Positions 32,614 through 40,427 of a stretch of 64,000 nt of DNA are shown here, piece after piece. The DNA comes from an uncultured Ruminococcus sp. (GTDB lineage: Bacteria > Bacillota > Clostridia > Lachnospirales > Lachnospiraceae), in assembly GCA_900544395.1 (NCBI GenBank), contig UQVC01000003.1, positions 50,754 through 114,753 on the forward strand, in the 5' to 3' direction. Both the position numbers and the translations under genes were made by a program. The notes under the pieces are model-generated. The model had not been told where the DNA came from, did not search any database, and saw only the letters and a program-made list of their open reading frames with translations. Each line of letters opens with the position of its first letter. Position 1 is the stretch's first letter.

Positions 32614-34347
32614 CTATTTTTGTTTCCATACACAGTATGCCTCAAATGCCGATGGAATGGAATACTTCTCTTTTAATACTTCTTCTTTTGCAAAAATCAT
32701 CTTCTGGCTGCAGTTCTTCTCCAGCTCATCCACCCGGATCTCATACCCTTTCATCTGCCATTCCACATGACTGAACACATGCTTTGCATCTGGCAGTTTC
32801 TGAACCCGGATGGGAGATAACCCAATGGATCTGCTGTACTCGATGATTTCCTTCTGGCTGAGCCATCCCTCGACATTGGGCAGCTCATACAGGCCTGCCA
32901 GAAGCCCCTTTGCCGGACGTTTTTGAATTGCCAGTGTATCGTTGTCGTGAAACACCAGAACCGTCCGCTTCTCAATTTTTCTTCCCTTTGCTTTGGTTTT
33001 TACCGGAAGCTCCACGGCAATTCCTTCTTTTCGCGCACGACAGAATGCGGCAACCGGACACTCTCCACATTTTGGCTCTCCATTTGGCACACATACAATG
33101 GCTCCCAGTTCGATCAAGCCCTGATTAAAGTCTCCCGGGTATTCTTGGGGGATCACTTCTTCCAGTGCACGTTCGACAGCAGTACGCACTTTCGCTTTCA
33201 TGATATCTTCTCTGCTCGCCAGAATTCTTGAAACTACACGCAGCACATTGCCGTCCACAGCCGGCTTTGGAATCCCAAATGCAAAAGAACCGATGGCTCC
33301 TGCAGTATAATTTCCGATTCCGGTCAGAGAACGGATCTCCTCATAAGATTCCGGAAATTCCCCGCCATATTGTTCTACCATCTGAAGGGCTGCCTTTTGC
33401 ATATTCCGTACTCTGTTATAATATCCCAGCCCTTCCCAAAGCTTCATCAGACGATCTTCTTTTGCATATGCCAGATCTGTGATCGTTGGAAGTTCTTTCA
33501 AAAACCGGTCATAATAGGGTTTGACTGCCTCGACTCTTGTCTGCTGCAGCATAATCTCCGAAACCCACACCCGATATGGAGTCACATCATGCCGCCAGGG
33601 AAGATCCCGCTTATTGTTCCGATACCAGTCTACGATTGGTTCTGTCATTTCCCACAGAAGCGGTTCTTCTAAAACAACCGGAACTTCTTCATCAATCTGG
33701 ATCGAATCTTCTGTCACCTTACAGTCATATGCAAGGATCCGCACCCCTGCTGCCTTTGCCTTCTTCAACGCTTGTGCAAATTCCGGCTGGGTGTCAATAT
33801 TCGGTGTAAAATACCGTACCCCTTTCATCTGGATCACCAGAAACACATAGGCATCGTATCCTTCCTTTTTCGCCCGGATCAGTTCTTCTACATGCTTCAC
33901 TGCCCGTTCACTTGGAGCATCCGGAAAGCGTACCACACCTTCCTCTTCCAGCGTGACGCCTTTTACTTCTATAAAGGCGCGATTCTCCCCTTCCTCTACA
34001 TAAAAATCAAATCGGGAATTTCCATACACCGTCTCCGGGCGTACACTCGCTCCTGCAGAAAATAAATTTCCTGCACGCAGCCACTCACCGACTACCTGAT
34101 TCGGGATCTGAGAATCCATATTGATGAGCCTCTCTCCCTTTTTTACCCCGATCAGATCCCATTTTGTTTTTCGATCCGGATTATCACTCTCCTGCACAAA
34201 AATTTCCGCCTCCGGAACCAGAAGCTCTGCACATCTTCCTGTGTTTTTTACATGGATCGTCTCCTTTTTCCCTGCAATTTCTGCATAAGCAATAAAACGA
34301 TTGGGACGCTCCAGAAATGTGGCCCGCTTGATTCGTTCATACTTCAT
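32614..34347 (-). CDS. SfsA nuclease fused to MutY adenine glycosylase
   Basis: A 577-aa fusion. Residues 1-about 225 are SfsA, a nucleic-acid-binding protein with a PD-(D/E)xK nuclease signature (RFDFYV with Asp114; IEVKG with Glu127 and Lys129). Residues about 230-577 are a full MutY: catalytic Glu264 in SEIMLQQT, helix-hairpin-helix LTGIGNYTAGA, Asp365 in VDGNVLR, Fe-S cysteines 419, 427, 430 and 436, and a MutT-like domain with FSH (525-527) that reads 8-oxoG. MutY removes adenine opposite 8-oxoguanine. It starts 13 nt after the GTPase-NYN gene, so both are on one transcript. No frameshift separates the halves. Confidence 0.93.
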   Translation of the reverse strand: MKYERIKRATFLERPNRFIAYAEIAGKKETIHVKNTGRCAELLVPEAEIFVQESDNPDRKTKWDLIGVKKGERLINMDSQIPNQVVGEWLRAGNLFSAGASVRPETVYGNSRFDFYVEEGENRAFIEVKGVTLEEEGVVRFPDAPSERAVKHVEELIRAKKEGYDAYVFLVIQMKGVRYFTPNIDTQPEFAQALKKAKAAGVRILAYDCKVTEDSIQIDEEVPVVLEEPLLWEMTEPIVDWYRNNKRDLPWRHDVTPYRVWVSEIMLQQTRVEAVKPYYDRFLKELPTITDLAYAKEDRLMKLWEGLGYYNRVRNMQKAALQMVEQYGGEFPESYEEIRSLTGIGNYTAGAIGSFAFGIPKPAVDGNVLRVVSRILASREDIMKAKVRTAVERALEEVIPQEYPGDFNQGLIELGAIVCVPNGEPKCGECPVAAFCRARKEGIAVELPVKTKAKGRKIEKRTVLVFHDNDTLAIQKRPAKGLLAGLYELPNVEGWLSQKEIIEYSRSIGLSPIRVQKLPDAKHVFSHVEWQMKGYEIRVDELEKNCSQKMIFAKEEVLKEKYSIPSAFEAYCVWKQK

Positions 34348-34360
34348 GTTGTTTCTTCTC

Positions 34361-37048
34361 CTATTTTACGGACGGTTTTCCCAGCCGTACACTCTCCAGT
34401 TTCTTTGCATCCTCTTGTTTCAGATAGTCAAACAAATAATTTCTGTCGTTCCCCCGCTTGTTCAAATGCTCACTTCGAAGTTCCGCAAAAGCCAGCTCTA
34501 CTTCCTCTTTGAGTCCCGGCGCAGACATTCTGGCCGCACCCTGCCCCAGAATGATCACCTGTTCCAGTGCATCGGATGTGGCAACCGTGACATGATGATG
34601 TTTTCCGATCTTGCGGACAGTTTTTTCAATGTACTGATCAGCGGTTTCCGCTTCTTTTGTATATACCACATGGATGTTGTGATATTTCATCACAGCTCCC
34701 GGGCCGCCCTCTACTTTATAGGCGTCAAATACCAGAATCAGAACACACTTTTTATATCCCTGATAATTACACAAAATATCCATCAGTTTATCCCTGGCGC
34801 TTTTCAGATCGATCTTCGCCAGTTCTTTTAATTCTTCCCAGGCGAAAATAATATTATATCCATCTACCAGCAGATATTCTTCCTCGACAGTTTTCTGCTT
34901 TGCCATCCATTTGTCATCCGCTGCCGGAGCAGACTTTGCCCGCACGGTCACGGGACTTCGGTTTCTTTTCACCGGATCTGGCGTTTTTGCATAAATCGCA
35001 TCCAGTTCTTCTCTTGTCAGTTCAATCTGGGAAGAAGTGCTGCGCGTCTGCCGCACCACCGGACGGGTCTGTTCTTCTGCGATCTGCTCACTCTCCAGAC
35101 TGTTTTCCAGATGCATATAGGATTCCACTTCATCCCAGTTCACCACAAATCCTGCGCCATGTGCACAGAATACAGATCCGGTCGGATTCTCCAGATCCGC
35201 TTCCGGATCATATCCGAATGCAGCCACGATTTCTTCCTGGTCAGCACATCTTTCATATCCTTTTAACCGGCAGGACATTCTCCCTCTTCCTCCCGTATAA
35301 GAAGTCAGCTCGCTCTGGTATCCACGCATCCTGGAGACAGGTGCGCTTCCTTTTAAAACAGAAATTTCTCCATCCGTCACCGGCGGCTCAAACGTTCCAT
35401 TTCTCTTCTGGATATCCGTCATGGCACGTCCTACATGCTCCGGAAGAAGCTCCATCTCAAATTCATAATAAGGCTCCAGCAGCACACTCTTTGCCTTGCG
35501 AAGTCCCTGTCGCACTGCCCGGTAAGTCGCCTGTCTGAAGTCACCGCCCTCAGTATGTTTCTGATGTGCCCTGCCGGATACTAATGTGATCTTCATATCC
35601 GTGATCGCCGAACCTGTCAGTACCCCTCTGTGTTCCTTTTCTTCCAGATGGGTCAGGATCAGTCTCTGCCAGTTGCGCGCCAGAACATCTTCACTGCAGT
35701 CAGAGAAAAACTGCAGTCCGCTGCCTCGCTCTCCGGGTTCCAGCAAAAGATGTACTTCTGCATAATGACGGAGCGGTTCAAAATGCCCCACTCCTTCCAC
35801 CGGTTCTTCAATAGACTCTTTGTAAACCACTCTTCCAGTGCCAAATTCCACACGTACTTTAAAGCGATCCCAGATCATGCTTTTCAAAATTTCAATCTGT
35901 ACCTCTCCCATAAGCTGTACATGAATCTCTCCTAACTGTTCTTCCCATACAATGTGGAGCTGCGGCTCTTCCTCTTCCAGTTCTTTCAGATTGATCAGCA
36001 TCTTGTGCACGTCACAGTCCGGCGGCAGTTCAATCCGATAATTCAACACCGGCTCCAAAATCGGCATATCCGATGCAGATTCCGCTCCCAATCCCTGACC
36101 CGGATATGTATCGGAAAGTCCCGTCACTGCGCAGACCTCTCCTGCATCCACTTTTTTCAGCATTTCATATTTAGAACTGGAATAACGCCGGATCTGATTG
36201 ATCTTCTCTTCTGTATCTGTGATCGTCTCTTTTACCTGGATCGTTCCGCCTGTTACTTTTAAATAAGTCAGACGATTTCCCTGCTCATCCCGTCCGATCT
36301 TGTATACTTTGGCTCCAAATTCTGTCGGGTATTCCTTCCTTTTCGTAAACGATTCCAACGCATCCAGCAATTCTTCTACACCTTCTGTCCGAAGTGCAGA
36401 GCCAAAATAACATGGGAACACTTTCCGTTCTGCGATCAGTTCTGCCACCTGTTCTCTCGGAAGTTCTCCTGTTTCCAGATACTGCTCCAGGAGTCCTTCA
36501 TCACACATGGCAAGCTGCTCCTCTGCTTCCTCATCTCCCGTATCCCAGACTTTTGCAAAATCAATACAAAGATCTCCAAAACGCTTCTTCAATTCTTGTA
36601 ATATCTGTTCCCGGTCTGTCCCATTCTGATCCATCTTGTTGATAAACAAAAAGACCGGAATCTGATACTGCCCAAGCAAACGCCAGAGAGTCTCTGTATG
36701 TCCCTGGATTCCATCTGCCCCACTGATCACAAGCACTGCATAATCCAAAACCTGTAAAGTTCGCTCCATCTCCGCCGAGAAATCCACATGCCCCGGTGTA
36801 TCCAGCAATGTAATCCCCAGATCCTTCCAGGAAAACACTGCCTGTTTTGAAAAAATAGTGATTCCCCGGGCACGCTCCAGATCATACGTATCCAAAAATG
36901 CATCCTGATGATCGACTCGCCCCATTTTCCGGATACTGCCGCTTACATACAGCATACTTTCCGACAGCGTCGTCTTCCCTGCATCCACATGGGCCAACAG
37001 ACCCATGCAAATATGTTTTTTCACTTTTTCAGGCTTCTGTTCGCCCAT
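34361..37048 (-). CDS. Tet(M)/EF-G-like ribosomal GTPase fused to a Rae1/YacP-like NYN nuclease
   Basis: A protein of about 895 aa. Residues 1-about 650 are an EF-G-type translational GTPase of the tetracycline-resistance protection group: AHVDAGKT (19-26), RGITI (61-65), DTPGH (83-87), NKMD (137-140), and domain IV/V stretches GGDFRQATYRAVRQGL and VLLEPYYEFEMEL. The domain IV tip reads GRAHQKHTEGG instead of the YSPVST loop of Tet(M). After a polar linker (about 650-720), residues 722-865 form a NYN/PIN-fold domain like B. subtilis Rae1 (YacP), which cuts mRNA in the ribosomal A site: LLVDGYNII (Asp728), LVFDAYK (Asp774), EAETADQYIE and TSDALEQ (Asp825). AAAGGAGGCG lies 6 nt before the ATG. 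SfsA-MutY follows. Confidence 0.9.
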   Translation of the reverse strand: MGEQKPEKVKKHICMGLLAHVDAGKTTLSESMLYVSGSIRKMGRVDHQDAFLDTYDLERARGITIFSKQAVFSWKDLGITLLDTPGHVDFSAEMERTLQVLDYAVLVISGADGIQGHTETLWRLLGQYQIPVFLFINKMDQNGTDREQILQELKKRFGDLCIDFAKVWDTGDEEAEEQLAMCDEGLLEQYLETGELPREQVAELIAERKVFPCYFGSALRTEGVEELLDALESFTKRKEYPTEFGAKVYKIGRDEQGNRLTYLKVTGGTIQVKETITDTEEKINQIRRYSSSKYEMLKKVDAGEVCAVTGLSDTYPGQGLGAESASDMPILEPVLNYRIELPPDCDVHKMLINLKELEEEEPQLHIVWEEQLGEIHVQLMGEVQIEILKSMIWDRFKVRVEFGTGRVVYKESIEEPVEGVGHFEPLRHYAEVHLLLEPGERGSGLQFFSDCSEDVLARNWQRLILTHLEEKEHRGVLTGSAITDMKITLVSGRAHQKHTEGGDFRQATYRAVRQGLRKAKSVLLEPYYEFEMELLPEHVGRAMTDIQKRNGTFEPPVTDGEISVLKGSAPVSRMRGYQSELTSYTGGRGRMSCRLKGYERCADQEEIVAAFGYDPEADLENPTGSVFCAHGAGFVVNWDEVESYMHLENSLESEQIAEEQTRPVVRQTRSTSSQIELTREELDAIYAKTPDPVKRNRSPVTVRAKSAPAADDKWMAKQKTVEEEYLLVDGYNIIFAWEELKELAKIDLKSARDKLMDILCNYQGYKKCVLILVFDAYKVEGGPGAVMKYHNIHVVYTKEAETADQYIEKTVRKIGKHHHVTVATSDALEQVIILGQGAARMSAPGLKEEVELAFAELRSEHLNKRGNDRNYLFDYLKQEDAKKLESVRLGKPSVK

Positions 37049-37054
37049 AAAAGA

Positions 37055-37125
37055 CGCCTCCTTTCGTGATTGCATAATGTTGAATTATACCACAAAAGGA
37101 GGCGCTGGTCGAGATAGTGTACTCT
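37055..37125 (-). promoter_or_regulatory. Promoter and ribosome-site-masking repeat of the GTPase-NYN operon
   Basis: Minus-strand TCGACC (37107-37112), a 17-bp spacer and TATAAT (37084-37089) form the promoter. CGCCTCCTTT within the promoter spacer (minus reading of 37095-37104) is a perfect complement of the Shine-Dalgarno region AAAGGAGGCG (37055-37064). RNA started at this promoter lacks the complement, while readthrough RNA from the ABC operon upstream would hide the ribosome site. AGTGTACTCT (37116-37125) lies just upstream of the -35. Confidence 0.6.
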
Positions 37126-37131
37126 CTCATT

Positions 37132-37875
37132 TTATAAAATTTTTGATAAAAATTCTTTCAATCTGGCATCTTTTGGATTCTCAAAGAATTCTTTTGGATT
37201 TCCTTCTTCTTTGATCTGCCCCTCGTCCACAAACACAACCCGGGTAGCAACTTCTTTGGCAAATCCCATTTCATGTGTTACCACGACCATGGTCATTCCC
37301 TCTTTCGCAAGCTGCTTCATCAGCTCCAGAACTTCTCCTACCATCTCCGGATCCAATGCAGAAGTCGGCTCATCAAAGAGCATCACATCCGGGTTCATTG
37401 CCAGTGCGCGTACGATTGCAATACGCTGCTTCTGTCCGCCGGAAAGCTGTTCCGGATATGCATTGGCCTTATCTGCCAGTCCAACTCTCTCCAACAGCTC
37501 TTTCGCTTTCTTCTCCGCTTCCTCTTTGGACATCTTTTTGAGTGTCACCGGAGCAAGCATGATGTTTTCCAGAATGGTCTTATGTGGAAACAGATGAAAA
37601 TGCTGGAATACCATACCAATCTTCTGGCGATGTACGTCGATATCAGTCTTTGGATCTGTAATATCTGTTCCCTCAAATAATACCGTTCCCCCTGTCGGAA
37701 CTTCCAACAGATTCAGTGACCGAAGAAATGTGGATTTTCCCGATCCGGATGGTCCGATCACAACAACCACCTCTCCTTTTTTGATCTCTGTGGAAATCCC
37801 ACGCAATACTTCCAGATCTCCAAATGCTTTCTTCAGATCCTGAACCTGAATCAATACTTCGTTCTTATCGTTCAT
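37132..37875 (-). CDS. Polar amino-acid ABC transporter, ATPase (GlnQ-type)
   Basis: A 247-aa nucleotide-binding subunit powering amino-acid uptake. Walker A GPSGSGKST, Q-loop FQHFHLFPHKT, signature LSGGQKQR, Walker B VMLFDEPTSALDPE and switch His in VVVTHEM are complete. It overlaps the permease gene by 11 nt, so the two are translationally coupled. No clear terminator is seen between it and the GTPase-NYN gene. Confidence 0.95.
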   Translation of the reverse strand: MNDKNEVLIQVQDLKKAFGDLEVLRGISTEIKKGEVVVVIGPSGSGKSTFLRSLNLLEVPTGGTVLFEGTDITDPKTDIDVHRQKIGMVFQHFHLFPHKTILENIMLAPVTLKKMSKEEAEKKAKELLERVGLADKANAYPEQLSGGQKQRIAIVRALAMNPDVMLFDEPTSALDPEMVGEVLELMKQLAKEGMTMVVVTHEMGFAKEVATRVVFVDEGQIKEEGNPKEFFENPKDARLKEFLSKIL

Positions 37876-38551
37876 TTGTGCGCAGTCTCCTTTCCAGTTT
37901 ATTCATAAAGAATGTCAGCAGCATGATCAATGCCAGATAGATTAAAGCAGCCGTGATCAACGGGATGAATGCCTCAAAAGTACGGCTCTGGATTACCATT
38001 GCCGCTTTCGTCAGATCCTGTTCGCCAATGTAACCTATGATCGCAGTCTCTTTGATCAGCACGATCATCTCATTTACCAGTGCTGGAAGCACATTTTTAA
38101 ATGCCTGTGGCATAATGATCAGCCGCATGGTCTTTCCATAACTCAAGCCCAGACTTCTTCCAGCCTCTGTCTGACCTTCCGGGATTGCCATAATACCGGA
38201 ACGCACGATTTCCGCCACATACGCACCGGAGTTGATACCAAATGCCAATCCGCCGATCACGATTGAATTTAAAGAAGAAGCTCCAAATACAACCAGATAC
38301 ATAAACAATACCTGGATCATACTCGGTGTTCCTCTGATGATTGTTAAATATACCTTACAAATCGCATTTAAAATCTTCAGTTTTCCCGTCTTATCATGAA
38401 GGGAGCGGATAATTGCTACCGTAAATCCAATGATCACACCCACTAAAAGTGCGAGCAGGGTGACAAGAATCGTAACTTTCAGACCATTGACCAGCAAAAG
38501 CCAGCGGTCTTCTTCGATAAAGTTCTGATATAACTTTTCTGAAAAACTCAT
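37865..38551 (-). CDS. Polar amino-acid ABC transporter, permease
   Basis: A 228-aa inner-membrane subunit with about five transmembrane helices and the coupling-helix region GIMAIPEGQTEAGRSLGLSY characteristic of the HisM/GlnP group. GAGAGG precedes the ATG. It is preceded by the binding-protein gene, with a weak stem-loop in the 97-nt gap, and overlaps the ATPase gene. Confidence 0.94.
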   Translation of the reverse strand: MSFSEKLYQNFIEEDRWLLLVNGLKVTILVTLLALLVGVIIGFTVAIIRSLHDKTGKLKILNAICKVYLTIIRGTPSMIQVLFMYLVVFGASSLNSIVIGGLAFGINSGAYVAEIVRSGIMAIPEGQTEAGRSLGLSYGKTMRLIIMPQAFKNVLPALVNEMIVLIKETAIIGYIGEQDLTKAAMVIQSRTFEAFIPLITAALIYLALIMLLTFFMNKLERRLRTNER

Positions 38552-38586
38552 GTTCTTACCTCTCTTTTGTTGTTCTCTGACAGTTC

Positions 38587-38622
38587 AAAACAGGGCTGCC
38601 TGATAATTTCCTGCACCCCTGT
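38587..38622 (-). terminator. Weak internal stem-loop after the binding-protein gene
   Basis: Stem ACAGGG/CCCTGT (38590-38595 with 38617-38622) with inner pairing and TTTTGAAC after it on the minus strand. It probably lets only part of the transcripts continue to the permease, giving excess binding protein. Confidence 0.5.
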
Positions 38623-38648
38623 TGTTGTCTTACTCTGCAGATCTGCGA

Positions 38649-39443
38649 TTATTTTCTTACGATCACGACCTGACTTGCATTTGCATATGTATCTGTAAAA
38701 TCTGCATTTTTCTGACGCTCTGCATCTACTGTCATACCAGCTGCGCCAAAGTCTGCTTTACCTGTTGCGATGGATGGAAGGATTGAATCAAATTCCATAT
38801 CCAGAACTTCCAGTTCATATCCCATCTTGTCACAGATGGCTTTGGAAAGATCTACATCGATTCCGATGATCCCGTCTTCTCCGTGATATTCATATGGTTC
38901 GAACTCTGCATTCGTAGCCATCACCAGTTTTCCTTTGGAGTGATCCACATCTGCCGGAGATTCATACTGATAGCTTCCAATGTCATCTCCAATGTAGTTT
39001 CCGATAATCTTATCTACCGTACCGTCTTCTTTCAGCTCAGCCAGTGCTTTGTTCATCTCATCCAGCAATTCTGTATTGCCTTTTTTTACACACATTGCAT
39101 ATTCTTCTGTTTCAAATACACCATCGATGATCTTCAGATCCGGATTCTTTTCCACAAATTTTGCTGCCGGTTCCGAGTCGATCACCACACAGTCAATCTT
39201 TCCATTTTTCAGTGCCTGCACTGCTGTGGATCCCTTTGGATAACGTTTCATCTGAGAATCTTTCTCTACCTGCTCAGAACTCATGATATCTCCGGTTGTT
39301 CCCTGCTGCACTCCGATGGTCAGAGTTTTCAGATCTTCTGGTTTCTCCACATTGATCTCTTTCTTTTCTGAAGAACCACATCCAACAAGGGATGCCATAC
39401 ATGCAACTGCCAGTACCATTCCTGTCAACTTTTTCATTTTCAT
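38649..39443 (-). CDS. Polar amino-acid ABC transporter, substrate-binding lipoprotein
   Basis: A 264-aa extracellular binding protein: lipobox LVGC with Cys22, then a bacterial type 3 binding fold with TIGVQQGTTGDI near the N-terminus and MATNAEFEPYEYHGEDGIIGIDVDLS-type sequence (about 185-210) followed by DFGAAGMTVDAERQKNADFT. The order of the motifs is that of a circularly arranged cluster, with the typical opening motif ATNAEFEPYE in the second half. Substrate is a polar amino acid, perhaps arginine, cystine or glutamine; sequence alone does not decide. GGGAGG lies 8 nt before the ATG. Confidence 0.9.
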   Translation of the reverse strand: MKMKKLTGMVLAVACMASLVGCGSSEKKEINVEKPEDLKTLTIGVQQGTTGDIMSSEQVEKDSQMKRYPKGSTAVQALKNGKIDCVVIDSEPAAKFVEKNPDLKIIDGVFETEEYAMCVKKGNTELLDEMNKALAELKEDGTVDKIIGNYIGDDIGSYQYESPADVDHSKGKLVMATNAEFEPYEYHGEDGIIGIDVDLSKAICDKMGYELEVLDMEFDSILPSIATGKADFGAAGMTVDAERQKNADFTDTYANASQVVIVRK

Positions 39444-39477
39444 CTTTCATTCCTCCCAAAACAAAATACATATAGTC

Positions 39478-39596
39478 TGTATAAACATTCATTTTATACA
39501 TCTATCATACCATGTTTTTGCGAAATTGCAAGTTTAAATATGCATAAATTATCGTTTTTATGCACATATTTTTTGTATATAATTCATTTTTATGCA
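39478..39596. promoter_or_regulatory. ABC transporter promoter with three related palindromes
   Basis: Minus-strand TTGCAA (39526-39531), a 16-bp spacer and TATGAT (39504-39509) form the promoter. Three inverted repeats share arms TGYATAAA/TTTATRCA: 39478-39500 (N7, perfect, just past the -10), 39541-39564 (N8, perfect) and 39574-39596 (N7, imperfect, overlapping the uppP stop). Centres are about 63 and 32 bp apart, near six and three helical turns. Weak likeness to ARG boxes suggests an ArgR-type repressor, which is unproven. Confidence 0.6.
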
Positions 39597-40417
39597 AACA
39601 TTGCACGAATTCCAAAGTACAGGAATACAATGATTCCAAGCACGATTCGGTAATATCCAAATGCTTTAAAGTCATGACTCTGGATATATTTTAACAGGAA
39701 CTTGATTGCCAGGATCGATACTACAAAAGAAACAACACATCCTAATAATAACAGCCCCAGCTCTGTACCTGTAAAATCAAAACCAAAATGACGCAGTTTT
39801 ACAAGACTGGCTCCTGCCATAGCCGGAATCGCCAGAAAGAACGTAAAATCCGCCGCTGCTGTTCTGGAGACGCCCAATGCCAGTGCACCCACGATCGTCG
39901 CTCCGGAACGTGACGTTCCCGGGATCATCGCAAGCATCTGGAACACACCGATCCAGATCAGCACCGGAATCCCCATCTGGGAAATCTTTGTGATCTGAGG
40001 TTTGACACCTTTATGACGATTCTCGATCACAATAAACAAAATACCGACCACGATCAGCATGGTAGCAACTACATAGGAATTGTTAAATTTTTCTTCGATA
40101 AAATCATTGAATAAAATTCCTACAACACCGGCCGGGATGGATGCGATCACTACTTTTACCCAAAGCTGCAGTGTCATCTTCTTCTGCTTTTCCGTCTTCT
40201 TCGGTGAAAAAGGATTCAGACGGTGAAAATAGATTACTACCACTGCCATAATCGCTCCCAGCTGGATCACAACATTAAACATATCCAGATAAGACTGGCT
40301 GAAATTCAATTTTACAAACTCTTCTACCAGAATCAAATGTCCTGTACTGCTGATCGGAAGCCATTCTGTAATTCCTTCTACAATCCCCAGTATGATTACT
40401 TTTAATGCTTCTAACAT
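39590..40417 (-). CDS. uppP: Undecaprenyl-diphosphatase
   Basis: An integral membrane enzyme of 275 aa (UppP/BacA) that recycles undecaprenyl diphosphate to the monophosphate carrier for peptidoglycan synthesis and gives bacitracin tolerance. The catalytic motifs GITEWLPISSTGHLIL (Glu-rich first motif) and PGTSRSGATI are intact, and about eight transmembrane helices are visible. It starts 10 nt after the HAD phosphatase gene. Confidence 0.97.
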   Translation of the reverse strand: MLEALKVIILGIVEGITEWLPISSTGHLILVEEFVKLNFSQSYLDMFNVVIQLGAIMAVVVIYFHRLNPFSPKKTEKQKKMTLQLWVKVVIASIPAGVVGILFNDFIEEKFNNSYVVATMLIVVGILFIVIENRHKGVKPQITKISQMGIPVLIWIGVFQMLAMIPGTSRSGATIVGALALGVSRTAAADFTFFLAIPAMAGASLVKLRHFGFDFTGTELGLLLLGCVVSFVVSILAIKFLLKYIQSHDFKAFGYYRIVLGIIVFLYFGIRAMFA

Positions 40418-40427
40418 CTCTCTCCTC

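Noticed and set aside
34361..37048. Simple annotation as a tetracycline resistance gene
   Set aside because: The domain IV tip lacks the Tet(M) YSPVST signature and a NYN nuclease domain is attached, so resistance should not be assumed from the GTPase part.
37055..37104. Tet(M)-type leader-peptide attenuator upstream of the GTPase gene
   Set aside because: There is no short leader reading frame and no terminator; the complementary copy lies inside the promoter, upstream of the RNA start.
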